Positions 22,713-30,281 of a stretch of DNA of 40,480 nt are shown piece after piece; the first letter of the stretch is position 1, and each line of letters begins with the position of its first letter. This DNA is from Bog-756 sp052143895 (GTDB lineage Bacteria > Actinomycetota > Acidimicrobiia > Acidimicrobiales > RAAP-2): contig JBKQRT010000249.1 in the NCBI GenBank assembly GCA_052143895.1, positions 1 through 40,480 on the forward strand, given 5' to 3'. The position numbers were made by a program, and so were the translations under genes. The notes beneath the pieces are model-generated. The model was not told the origin of the DNA and did not search any database. It saw only the letters and a list, made by a program, of their open reading frames with translations.

Positions 22713-23522
22713 TCAGACCATGGCCACGCCGCCGTTGGGCCGAAGGACCTGGCCGGTCATGAAGCGCGAGGCGTCCGAGGCCAGGTAGAGGACGGCGGCG
22801 GCGATGTCCTCGGGCTCGCCGATGGACCGGAGGGGCGTGAACTTGCGCATCGGGGCGACCACCGCTTCCTGCATCTCCTCGTCCACCGTCCCGTCGGGAC
22901 GCACGAAGTACCTCCCGGTCATGCCGGTGAGGACGAAGCCGGGGGCCACGGCGTTGACCCGCACGTGCTTCTTGCCCACCTCGATGGCCATGGACTTGGT
23001 CATCTGGACCACGCCGGCCTTGCAGATGGCGTAGCTCACGATGTTGGGGCTCGGGGTGTCGGCGGCCGCCGACGAGGCGTTGATGATGCTGCCGCCCTCG
23101 GGCTGGGTGACCATGACCCGACCGGCCGCCTGGCACCCGAAGAAGACGCCCTTCAGGTTGACGGCGATGATCCGGTCGAGGTCGTCCTCGGGTGCCTCGA
23201 GGAAGGGTCCCTCGACCATGATGCCGGCGATGTTGCACCAGACGTGGATGCCGCCGCGCTCGGCCGCCACTCGCTCGGCCAGCGCGTCCACGGACTCGCG
23301 CGACGACACGTCGAGGACCGCGTCCTCGGCGACCCCGCCGGCGGACACGATCTCCTCGGCGGTGGCGCGCGCCGTGTCGGCGACGACGTCGGCGCACACC
23401 ACCGTGGCGCCAGCGCCGGCCAGGGCCAGGGCGCTGGCTTTGCCGATGCCGCTGCCCGCCCCGGTGACGACGGCGACCTTCCGGTCGACGCGGAACGATT
23501 CGATGAGTGTGCTGGCGTGCAT
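22713..23522 (-). CDS. SDR-family NAD(P)-dependent oxidoreductase
   Basis: 269 residues, classical short-chain dehydrogenase. TGAGSGIG cofactor motif near residue 20 (VAVVTGAGSGIGKASALALA), Asp after the second strand (VVCADVVADT, favouring NAD+), Ser in SIINASSAA, and catalytic Tyr-x3-Lys in VSYAICKAGV. Possible substrates are hydroxysteroids or hydroxyacyl-CoAs, by context only. The ATG is preceded by GGAGG, 12-16 bases upstream. It lies 80 bases upstream of the amidohydrolase operon on the same strand; the operator between them suggests separate control. Confidence 0.9.
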   Translation of the reverse strand: MHASTLIESFRVDRKVAVVTGAGSGIGKASALALAGAGATVVCADVVADTARATAEEIVSAGGVAEDAVLDVSSRESVDALAERVAAERGGIHVWCNIAGIMVEGPFLEAPEDDLDRIIAVNLKGVFFGCQAAGRVMVTQPEGGSIINASSAAADTPSPNIVSYAICKAGVVQMTKSMAIEVGKKHVRVNAVAPGFVLTGMTGRYFVRPDGTVDEEMQEAVVAPMRKFTPLRSIGEPEDIAAAVLYLASDASRFMTGQVLRPNGGVAMV

Positions 23523-23627
23523 GGTGCGGTCCCTACCTCCGGCCCTCGCGGACAGCGTCCGGGCGACGGGCGACGGCCGCCCGCCGACGGGAACAGTAGG
23601 GCTTGCGCGGCGCGGGGGACAGCGGGG

Positions 23628-24863
23628 TCAGGGTGCCGAGCTCGTGGCCGGCACCTCGGGCTCGCCGGTGAGGAAGGGGTCCTCGGGGCTGGCTGGTTCC
23701 GGGCTGGTGAACTCGGTCATCCGGGGGACCTCCGGTCGGACCGCGAGCGGGTCGACCGGCGCCTCGGCGTCGACGGCGAACGGCAACGGCTCCTGCCCGT
23801 CGAACGGATCCGGTTCCGGCGGGGCGTCCTCGAACGGGTCCTCCCGCGGCTTCATGACCGCCACCAGCGCCTTGGTCACCGCGGCGGCGATGCGCTTGTG
23901 GCCCTCGTCGTCCGGGTGGATCCCGTCGCCGAGGTGATCGGCCGTGATGATGCCGGCCCCGGCCACCAACGAGAGCGCCCGGTCCCCGCCGGAGATCCGC
24001 TCCCGCGTCACCGTCTCGATAGTCCGGCGGATGTCGGCGAGCGACGCACCAAGCCGGTTGGCGACGTGCTCGGCGTCGGGGCGGAGCACCGGGCTGATCA
24101 CCACGATCGGCGTGTTCGGGTGGCCCTGGCGGACGATGTCGAGGAACGAGCGCAGCCCCTCGGCCACCATCCCGCCGCTGTAGGGGGTGCGCGTCCAGCA
24201 GGTGGCGCCGTAGGCGATGGAGATGATCTCGGCGTCGAGGGCGGCGACGTGCTCGGCGGTGGCGATCTCACCGCGGCCGGCCGCGGCGTAGCCCATGTTG
24301 ACCAGGTCGAGCGCGGCCTTCCTGGCCGCGATGGCGGCCCAACCCTGGGACGGCCCCGACGCGATCCAGCCTTGGGTGGTCGAGTCGCCGTAGGCGATCC
24401 AGCGGGGGAGGGCCGGCGCCGGGGCGATGCTGCCGTTGACCGCGGTCAGCGACTGGACGATCGGCTGCATCCCCTCGGGAAGGTAGATGATCGCCGGCCG
24501 GTCGGGCGACGTGAACCCGAGGCCCAGGCGCACCAGCCCGTCACCGAGGACCGCCTCCTCCTCGCACACGCGGTGCCCGCCGCGCCACACCGAAAAGGTG
24601 ATGCCGGCGCCGTCGCCGCGGTAGCCGAGGTTGCCGGTCGTGGTCCGGTAGGCGACGTCGACGGCCTCGGCGTCGCCTACCAGTTCGAGACGGACGCCGA
24701 CCGGGACCATGGCCGCCCGCCAGAGGTCCGACGGGAGCCGGGCGGTGTCGGTGGGATTGGCCCGCGGGTAGGGCACGTCGCCCACGGGACGGTAGGGGGC
24801 GCCCCGGACGAAGGGCTCTGGCTGCACCGGTCGAACCGCCACCGCTCGCTGACTTCCTTCCAT
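23628..24863 (-). CDS. SGNH/GDSL-type hydrolase with acidic Pro-rich tail
   Basis: 411 residues. A beta-sandwich-like N-terminal region (about residues 1-150) precedes an SGNH esterase domain: block I WIAYGDSTTQGWIASGPSQG (nucleophile Ser), Gly in YAAAGRGE, and block V GDGIHPDDEGHKRI (Asp and His). The N-terminal layout resembles carbohydrate esterase/acetylhydrolases. No signal peptide was seen. After about residue 330 comes an acidic Pro/Glu-rich tail (EDPFEDAPPEPDPFDGQEPL), probably disordered. The ATG is preceded by AGGAGG. A perfect palindrome at 24884 lies in its promoter. Confidence 0.8.
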   Translation of the reverse strand: MEGSQRAVAVRPVQPEPFVRGAPYRPVGDVPYPRANPTDTARLPSDLWRAAMVPVGVRLELVGDAEAVDVAYRTTTGNLGYRGDGAGITFSVWRGGHRVCEEEAVLGDGLVRLGLGFTSPDRPAIIYLPEGMQPIVQSLTAVNGSIAPAPALPRWIAYGDSTTQGWIASGPSQGWAAIAARKAALDLVNMGYAAAGRGEIATAEHVAALDAEIISIAYGATCWTRTPYSGGMVAEGLRSFLDIVRQGHPNTPIVVISPVLRPDAEHVANRLGASLADIRRTIETVTRERISGGDRALSLVAGAGIITADHLGDGIHPDDEGHKRIAAAVTKALVAVMKPREDPFEDAPPEPDPFDGQEPLPFAVDAEAPVDPLAVRPEVPRMTEFTSPEPASPEDPFLTGEPEVPATSSAP

Positions 24864-24883
24864 GTGATCCTCCTGTCGCCGCA

Positions 24884-24901
24884 ACCACTATCGGTAGTGG
24901 T
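24884..24901. promoter_or_regulatory. palindrome upstream of the SGNH hydrolase
   Basis: ACCACTA-TCGG-TAGTGGT, 7-bp perfect arms, 21 bases before the start codon. A second, overlapping inverted repeat, GTGGT-GCG-ACCAC (24897-24909), and a further TACCACGG nearby make a small cluster of ACCAC elements. Likely operator of a regulator not encoded adjacent. Confidence 0.5.
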
Positions 24902-25111
24902 GCGACCACATTACCACGGAGCATGACAATTTTCACCTGCCCGACACCGGTCGGCCGTGGGGGTCGCCGCGGCGCCGGCTGTCGGTGGACCGATGCTCCC
25001 GAGCAGGTCGGGAGTCGGGGATCGGCGGCAGAAACAGTATGTGATCAGGAAAGACTGTGAACAGCCCCGACGCTGCACGAGGTAGGGCTTCCCCTGGCCG
25101 GCACCGTTGCC

Positions 25112-25117
25112 TACCAT
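25112..25117 (+). promoter_or_regulatory. -10 element of the CHAP-repeat gene
   Basis: TACCAT, ending 6 bases before the ATG at 25124. No Shine-Dalgarno sequence is available in the 6-base gap (GGCAGG abuts the ATG), so a leaderless start is likely. Confidence 0.55.
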
Positions 25118-25123
25118 GGCAGG

Positions 25124-26626
25124 ATGCGCTCCTCCTCGGACCTGCTCGGACCCGGCAATCGACCACGGAGCGTGGTAATCCACAGCCGAGGCGGGCCGAA
25201 CCCGGTCCGCCTCGGCTCTCCGGCGCGTCGCTCCGTCCGCGGGGCGAGGGCCGTCGTGGCGGCACTCGCTGTCGCCGTGGTCGCCGCCGTGCTCCTCCCC
25301 GGCGTGCCGGCCCGTGCCGAGACGCTGGTCCAGCCGCACGTCTACCTGGGTGGGGGCGTCATCGGGTTCGGCGACGCACAGCCCATCAACACACCGATCG
25401 GCGCGCCGCTCAGTTCGGTGATGGTGGCCATGGCGACCAACCCGGCGTCGACCCCCGCGAAGCAGGGGTACTGGCTGGCCGCGGCCGACGGCGGTGTGTT
25501 CACCGAGGGCGACGCCGGCTTCTACGGCTCGCTCGGCTCGCTCCAGCTCCAGGGCCCCATCGTGGGCATGGCCGCCACCCCTGACGGTCGGGGCTACTGG
25601 CTGGCGGCTATGGACGGCGGCGTCTTCTGCTTCGGTGACGCCAACTTCTACGGCTCGATGGGTGGCCATCCCCTCAACCAGCCGGTCGTGGGCATGGCCG
25701 CCACCCCCGACGGACGGGGTTACTGGCTGGTGGCCGCAGACGGCGGCGTGTTCTCCTTCGGTGACGCCGCCTTCCACGGCTCGATGGGCGGCATCCCGCT
25801 CGACGCGCCGGTCACCGGCATGGCCACCACCACCGACGGCGGGGGCTACTGGATGGTGGCGGCAGACGGTGGTGTCTTCACCTTCGGGGACGCCCCGTTC
25901 TACGGCTCGGCGGGTGGCCAGAACGTCGCCGACAAGGTGGTCGGGATGGTGGCGTCGCCCCACGACCTCGGTTACCGGCTGATCCTGTCCAACGGCGGGA
26001 TCTTCCCGTACGGTGACGCCCCCTCCTACGGTTCGCTGGCCGGCGGCTTCGGGGGCGATCCGACCGATGTGCCACCGGTGGCCGGCATCGCCCTCACCCC
26101 GGGCGGGCAGGGGTACTGGCTGCTCGAACCGGACGGCTGGTCGTACGGGTTCTCCAATCCGGCCAGCCCACCGGGCACGCCGTCGGCCATCGTGTCCATC
26201 GCCGGCAGCCAGGTGAACTCCGACCCGGACCCGGGGTCGTTCTGCAACCCGTACGGTCCGTGCGAGGAGTGGTGCGCGCTGTTCGCCACCTGGGCGTGGC
26301 GCACCGCCGGGGTGCCCATCCCGTCCTATCCCTTCACCGGGAGCATCTTCGACTGGGCCGCCGCCAACACCGCCGTGTCCCCCCCGGGGGCCACGCCCGC
26401 GCCGGGCGACGACGTGCTCTACGGCACCGGTCCCTACTCGACGGCCACCTCCGTCCACGTCGGCGTGGTGGTCCAGGTGTGGCCGGACGGCGCCATCGTC
26501 ACCGTCGAGGGGGACGCCGGGCCCGGGCCGACGGGCTCGCTGGCGGTGGTCATCAACGGTCCCTTCCTCCCGTCGGTGTCGCCGGGCTACAACGGCTTCC
26601 CCGTCTACGCCTTCGCCCAGCCCTAG
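25124..26626 (+). CDS. secreted CHAP-domain hydrolase with YWLV-DGG repeats
   Basis: 500 residues. A basic N-terminal region of about 40 residues precedes a hydrophobic core (VVAALAVAVVAAVLLPG) with likely cleavage after VPARA. Residues of about 80-345 contain around six repeats like GYWLVAADGGVFSFGDAAFHG, later degenerate (LGYRLILSNGGIFPYGDAP). Residues of about 364-500 form a CHAP amidase/endopeptidase: Cys in EEWCALFATWAWRTAGV, His in SVHVGVVVQVWPDG, then IVTVEGDAG. CHAP enzymes cut peptidoglycan peptides, so the protein is probably a cell-wall remodelling enzyme anchored or targeted by the repeats. The same repeat type occurs in the CAP protein at 11539. Start by leaderless promoter; a downstream GTG at 25172 is the alternative. 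Confidence 0.8.
   Translation: MRSSSDLLGPGNRPRSVVIHSRGGPNPVRLGSPARRSVRGARAVVAALAVAVVAAVLLPGVPARAETLVQPHVYLGGGVIGFGDAQPINTPIGAPLSSVMVAMATNPASTPAKQGYWLAAADGGVFTEGDAGFYGSLGSLQLQGPIVGMAATPDGRGYWLAAMDGGVFCFGDANFYGSMGGHPLNQPVVGMAATPDGRGYWLVAADGGVFSFGDAAFHGSMGGIPLDAPVTGMATTTDGGGYWMVAADGGVFTFGDAPFYGSAGGQNVADKVVGMVASPHDLGYRLILSNGGIFPYGDAPSYGSLAGGFGGDPTDVPPVAGIALTPGGQGYWLLEPDGWSYGFSNPASPPGTPSAIVSIAGSQVNSDPDPGSFCNPYGPCEEWCALFATWAWRTAGVPIPSYPFTGSIFDWAAANTAVSPPGATPAPGDDVLYGTGPYSTATSVHVGVVVQVWPDGAIVTVEGDAGPGPTGSLAVVINGPFLPSVSPGYNGFPVYAFAQP
25162..25217. repeat. two inverted repeats at the 5' end of the CHAP gene
   Basis: ACCACG-GAG-CGTGGT (25162-25176) is followed by AGCCGAGGCGG and its complement (25184-25194 and 25207-25217) with a 12-base loop. 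They sit within the first 30 codons and could be an operator or an mRNA fold controlling translation. They may also argue for a start further downstream. Confidence 0.45.
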
Positions 26627-26677
26627 GAGGCTGATCCGCTTCGGAAACGGTGCCGGGGCGTCCCGGGACCGGGGGCC

Positions 26678-27724
26678 TCAGTGCCCGAGCAGCAAGGCCA
26701 GCACCCGTTGGCGGTGCTCGGCGGCCGACCCCCATGCCTCGGACAGGGCCCAGGCCCGCTTGAGGAACAGGTGGAGGTCGCACTCCCAGGTGTAGCCGAT
26801 GGCCCCGTGCACCTGCAGCGACACGCGGGCGGCCTCGGTGGCCGCCTCCGAGGCGTGGGCCTTGGCGGTGGAGGCGGCCCGGGACGACGTGGCCTCGCCC
26901 TGGTCGATCGACCAGGCCGCGGCGTAGACCACCGGCCGGGCGAACTCGAGGGCCACCTGCGCACCGGCCAGCAGGTGCTTGACCGCCTGGAACCCACCGA
27001 TCGGTTTGCCGAACTGGTGGCGCTCCTTGGCGTAGGCCGCCGCCATCGAGATCATCCGGTCGGTCAGGCCGAGCAGCTCGGCGGCCGTGGCCACCGCTGC
27101 CCGGTCCGCCGTCCGGCGGAGGGCCGCCGCCGCCACCGGTCCCGCCGCCACCCGGGTCTCGCCGGTCGGTGCCCATTGCGGGACCCCCAGCCGGCGAGTG
27201 GGATCGAGGGACGGGAACGGCGTGACGCCGACGCCGGCCGCCCCGCAGGCGTGCACCTCGGGGGCACCGTCGTCACCCGCGGCGACGAGCACGAGCAGGT
27301 CGGCCCCGTCGGCCCCGGCCACGGCGTCCGACCCCGACCCCGGGGCCACGGCCGCGGCAACACGCCCTGCGGCGATGCCGGCCAGCCACCCCGACACCGC
27401 CTCGGAGGCCGGGCTGGCGGCATCGAACCCGGCCAGCAGCGGTGCGGCCAGCGCCGTGGTCTCGAGGAGCGGCTCGGGCAAGGAGACCCGCCCGCACTCC
27501 TCGAGCACCGGGACCAGGTCGAGCAGCCCCAGCCCGAGACCGCCGTGGTCCTCGGGCACCGACAGCCCGACCACGCCCAGGGCGGACAGCGTCGCCCAGC
27601 GCGGGGTGCGGGCCGCCGGCCGGTCGAAGGCACGGCGCAGGTCGTCGGTGGTGCACTCCTTGGCCAGCACTTGGCGGACCGCGTCGCGGAACTCGAGCTG
27701 CTGGTCGGTGAAGGCGAAGTGCAT
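26678..27724 (-). CDS. acyl-CoA dehydrogenase, small (beta-like) subunit
   Basis: 348 residues. ACAD helices at the N-terminus (MHFAFTDQQLEFRDAVRQVL) and C-terminal motifs AYAKERHQFGKPIGGFQAVK and LQVHGAIGYTWECDLHLFLKRA. The middle beta domain is Ala/Gly-rich and lacks the catalytic Glu, as in beta subunits of alpha2beta2 steroid ACADs. It starts 17 bases after the stop of the large subunit, giving a second FadE pair in the window. The reaction would be FAD-dependent desaturation of a steroid-derived acyl-CoA, by analogy with FadE26-27/FadE28-29; which one cannot be decided by eye. Confidence 0.85.
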   Translation of the reverse strand: MHFAFTDQQLEFRDAVRQVLAKECTTDDLRRAFDRPAARTPRWATLSALGVVGLSVPEDHGGLGLGLLDLVPVLEECGRVSLPEPLLETTALAAPLLAGFDAASPASEAVSGWLAGIAAGRVAAAVAPGSGSDAVAGADGADLLVLVAAGDDGAPEVHACGAAGVGVTPFPSLDPTRRLGVPQWAPTGETRVAAGPVAAAALRRTADRAAVATAAELLGLTDRMISMAAAYAKERHQFGKPIGGFQAVKHLLAGAQVALEFARPVVYAAAWSIDQGEATSSRAASTAKAHASEAATEAARVSLQVHGAIGYTWECDLHLFLKRAWALSEAWGSAAEHRQRVLALLLGH

Positions 27725-27741
27725 GACCGTCCATTCCGCTC

Positions 27742-28920
27742 TCAGCCGCGCGGGAGCCCGAGCATCCGCTCGGCCACCACGTTGCGCTGGATCTCGTTGG
27801 TGCCGGCGTAGATGGGCCCGGCTAGGGCGAACAGGTAGCCGTCGAGCCACGGTGCGTCGATGCCGCCACCGTGCAGCTCCGCTTCGGGACCGAGCAGCGC
27901 CAGCGCGGCCCGGTGGATGGCGAGGTCCGTTTCGGACCAGTGGATCTTGTTGGCGCTCGCCTCCGCACCGACCGCACCGCCGTCCAGCACCCGGGTGGCG
28001 GTCCACAGGGTGTTCAGTCGATAGGCCTCGGCGTCCATCCACGCCCGGGCCACCGCGTCGGCGCAGCGGGCCGCCCGCGCCGGGTGGTCGACCTCCTGGG
28101 CGGCGTACAGCGCCACCAGCCGGCCGGCGGCCTCCGTGTAGCGGGCGGGGCTCCGCAGGCTCAGACCGCGCTCAGATCCGGCGGTGGCCATGGCCACGTG
28201 CCAGCCCATCCCGACGCCGCCGAGCACCTGGGCATCGGGGACGAAGACGTCCTCGAAGAAGAGCTCGGCGAATCCGGTCTCGCCGTCGATCTGGGGGATG
28301 GGCCGGACGGTGACCCCCGGCGAGTCCAAGGCCACGAGGAAGTAGGTCAGGCCCCGGTGCCGCTCCGCCTCGGGGTCGGTGCGGAACAGGCCGAAGCACC
28401 ACTCGGCGAACGCGCCCCGCGACGCCCAGGTCTTCTGCCCGGTCAGCAGCCAGCCGTCGTCGTCTCGAGAGCGGACCGCCCGGCTGCGGATGCCGGCCAG
28501 ATCGCTGCCGGCGTCGGGCTCGGACCAGCCCTGGCACCAGATCTCCCGCCCGGAGGCCATGGCGGGCAGGAACCGCGCCTTCTGCTCCGGGCTCCCGAAT
28601 TCGAAGAGGGTCGGCGCCAGCAGGAACACCCCGTTCTGGCTGACCCGGAGGGGCGCCTGGACCCGCCAGTACTCCTCTTCGAAGATCAGCCACTCGAGGA
28701 TGCCGACGCCGCGCCCTCCGTACTCCTCGGGCCACGAGACGACCGACCAGCGGTCCTCGAACATGGTCTGCTCCCAGGCCCGGTGGGCTTCGAACCCCTC
28801 GGCGGTGTCGAGCGACGGCAGGGAGCGGGGTGCGGGGGCGTGCGCCTCGAGCCACGCCCGGGCGTCGCGACGGAACGCCTCCTGGTCGGCGGTGAAGCGC
28901 AGGTCCATCGGGAGGTCCAT
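27742..28920 (-). CDS. acyl-CoA dehydrogenase, large (catalytic) subunit
   Basis: 392 residues. Motifs: WCQGWSEPDAGSDLAGIRSRA (FAD/substrate), LTGQKTWASRGAFAEWCFG, GSERGLSLRSPARY with a Glu at the isovaleryl-CoA-dehydrogenase-type base position, and YAGTNEIQRNVVAERMLGL where the medium-chain-type Glu is replaced by Ala. It leads the operon with the small ACAD. ATG 28920 is used here; the ATG four codons later (28908) is equally plausible because no clear ribosome-binding site separates them. Operator copy 5 lies 38 bases upstream, shared with the divergent thiolase. Confidence 0.88.
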   Translation of the reverse strand: MDLPMDLRFTADQEAFRRDARAWLEAHAPAPRSLPSLDTAEGFEAHRAWEQTMFEDRWSVVSWPEEYGGRGVGILEWLIFEEEYWRVQAPLRVSQNGVFLLAPTLFEFGSPEQKARFLPAMASGREIWCQGWSEPDAGSDLAGIRSRAVRSRDDDGWLLTGQKTWASRGAFAEWCFGLFRTDPEAERHRGLTYFLVALDSPGVTVRPIPQIDGETGFAELFFEDVFVPDAQVLGGVGMGWHVAMATAGSERGLSLRSPARYTEAAGRLVALYAAQEVDHPARAARCADAVARAWMDAEAYRLNTLWTATRVLDGGAVGAEASANKIHWSETDLAIHRAALALLGPEAELHGGGIDAPWLDGYLFALAGPIYAGTNEIQRNVVAERMLGLPRG

Positions 28921-28954
28921 GTGGGATCCATCGGTCGGCGGGCGGGAAGGGATG

Positions 28955-28977
28955 AAATCTGACACACCGCCAGATTT
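28955..28977. promoter_or_regulatory. palindromic operator copy 5 (FadE pair / thiolase divergent promoter)
   Basis: The core CTGACACACCGCCAG (28959-28973) has one mismatch in the right arm but is extended by A/T bases to outer arms AAATCTG...CAGATTT, perfectly symmetric over 23 bp. The single site lies between two divergent starts 92 bp apart and can control both. Confidence 0.7.
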
Positions 28978-28999
28978 CCGGCAACCACGCCCGATCGGC

Positions 29000-29005
29000 C
29001 AGAAT
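29000..29005 (+). promoter_or_regulatory. -10 element of the thiolase gene
   Basis: CAGAAT, ending 6 bases before the ATG at 29012, with no ribosome-binding site; leaderless start inferred. The right edge of operator copy 5 touches the -35 position. Confidence 0.5.
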
Positions 29006-29011
29006 GTCGGA

Positions 29012-30217
29012 ATGCCGAACGCAGTGATCGTCGACGTCGTCCGTACCCCGGTGGGCAAGAAGAACGGCCGGTTGTCCGGGTGGCACGCGGTCGACCTGGC
29101 GGCGCAGCCCCTCCGGGCCCTCGTCGAGCGCAACGACCTCGACCCGGGGCTGGTCGAGGACGTCGTGTACGGCTGCACCATGACGGTCGGGGAGCAGGCG
29201 ATGAACATCGGCCGCAACGCCGCGCTGGCCGCCGGCTTTCCCGACACCGTGCCGGGGACGACCGTCGACCGCCAGTGCGGATCCGCCCAACAGGCCGTGC
29301 ACTTCGCCGCCCAGGCGGTGTTGGCGGGCGCCATGGACGTCGTGATCGGCGGGGGGGTGGAGGCGATGAGCCGGGTGCCCATCGGCTCGACCACCGAGCA
29401 CGGCCCGGGCGACGCCTACGGCCCCACGGTCCACGACCGGTTCGACTTCATCCACCAGGGACTGAGCGCCGAGGAGATCGCCCGGAGGTGGGGGATCGGC
29501 CGCGAGGAGATGGACCGGTTCGCACTGCAGTCGCATGAGCGGGCCGCCCGGGCCATCGCCGAAGGCCGCTTCCGCAACGAGATCATCCCCCTGGCCACCC
29601 GCCGGGCCCGCGTCGAGGACCGGGTGGCGGTGGCCGGCACCGACGATGGCGACCCGTCCGGCGAGGGACCGCTCGACATCGACGAGGGGGTGCGGGCCGG
29701 GTCCACCTACGAGAAGCTGGCGTCGCTCCCGCCGGCGTTCGTCGAGGGCGGTCTGGTCACGGCGGCCAGCTCTTCCCAGATCTCCGACGGCGCCGCCGCC
29801 GTGCTGATTATGTCCGAGGAGCGGGCCGGCCAGCTCGGACTCCGTCCCCGGGCGCGGTTCCATACCTTCGCCGTCGCCGCCAACGACCCGGTGATCATGT
29901 TGACGGCGCCGATCCCGGCCACGACCCTGGTCCTCGAGAAGTCGAAGCTGTCGCTGGAGGACATCGACCTGGTCGAGATCAACGAGGCGTTCGCCTCGGT
30001 GGTGCTGGCGTGGGAGAAGGAGCACCACCCGGACATGGAGAGGGTGAACGTCAATGGCGGCGCCATCGCCATCGGGCACCCGACCGGCGGGTCGGGCGCC
30101 CGCCTGCTGGCCACGCTGCTCAACGAGATGGAGCGCACCGGGGCCCGCTTCGGGCTCCAGACCATGTGCGAGGGCGGGGGACAGGCCAACGCCACCATCA
30201 TCGAACGGCTGGGTTGA
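29012..30217 (+). CDS. acetyl-CoA acyltransferase (thiolase), FadA6-like
   Basis: 401 residues, complete thiolase. Nucleophile Cys89 (VDRQCGSAQQAVHFAAQAVL), His in NGGAIAIGHPTGGSGARL, second Cys in LQTMCEGGGQANATIIERL, and the family NEAF motif (VEINEAFASVVLAW). It cleaves 3-ketoacyl-CoA to a shortened acyl-CoA and acetyl- or propionyl-CoA. The spacing of motifs and C-terminus recall mycobacterial FadA6, the last thiolase of steroid ring C/D degradation, but FadA3-like enzymes look alike. It is divergent from the FadE pair and shares operator copy 5. A 14-residue acidic segment (VAGTDDGDPSGEGPLD) in the middle is longer than usual. Confidence 0.85.
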   Translation: MPNAVIVDVVRTPVGKKNGRLSGWHAVDLAAQPLRALVERNDLDPGLVEDVVYGCTMTVGEQAMNIGRNAALAAGFPDTVPGTTVDRQCGSAQQAVHFAAQAVLAGAMDVVIGGGVEAMSRVPIGSTTEHGPGDAYGPTVHDRFDFIHQGLSAEEIARRWGIGREEMDRFALQSHERAARAIAEGRFRNEIIPLATRRARVEDRVAVAGTDDGDPSGEGPLDIDEGVRAGSTYEKLASLPPAFVEGGLVTAASSSQISDGAAAVLIMSEERAGQLGLRPRARFHTFAVAANDPVIMLTAPIPATTLVLEKSKLSLEDIDLVEINEAFASVVLAWEKEHHPDMERVNVNGGAIAIGHPTGGSGARLLATLLNEMERTGARFGLQTMCEGGGQANATIIERLG

Positions 30218-30254
30218 CCGGGGGCGTGGGCCCGGACCGAGCCCAGGACCCCGA

Positions 30255-30281
30255 CCGTCAGGTGACGGCCGTCAGGTGACG
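30255..30281. repeat. tandem palindromes between convergent thiolase and EAL genes
   Basis: CGTCAGGTGACG occurs twice (30256-30267 and 30270-30281), the second overlapping the stop of the signalling protein. Each is a perfect palindrome. Probably a compact transcription-end signal for two convergent genes. It resembles, but is not, the CTGAC operator. Confidence 0.4.

Noticed and set aside
22704..24926. A 740-codon open frame on the plus strand
   Set aside because: Antisense to the SDR and SGNH genes, which both show complete catalytic motifs; the frame has none.
25040..25123. c-di-AMP riboswitch before the CHAP gene
   Set aside because: Cell-wall hydrolase genes often have one, but I do not see the conserved core, and the leaderless promoter leaves no space for a leader.
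30256..30281. CGTCAGGTGACG pair as further copies of the CTGAC operator
   Set aside because: Half-site orientation and spacing are different, and it sits between two gene ends, not at a promoter.
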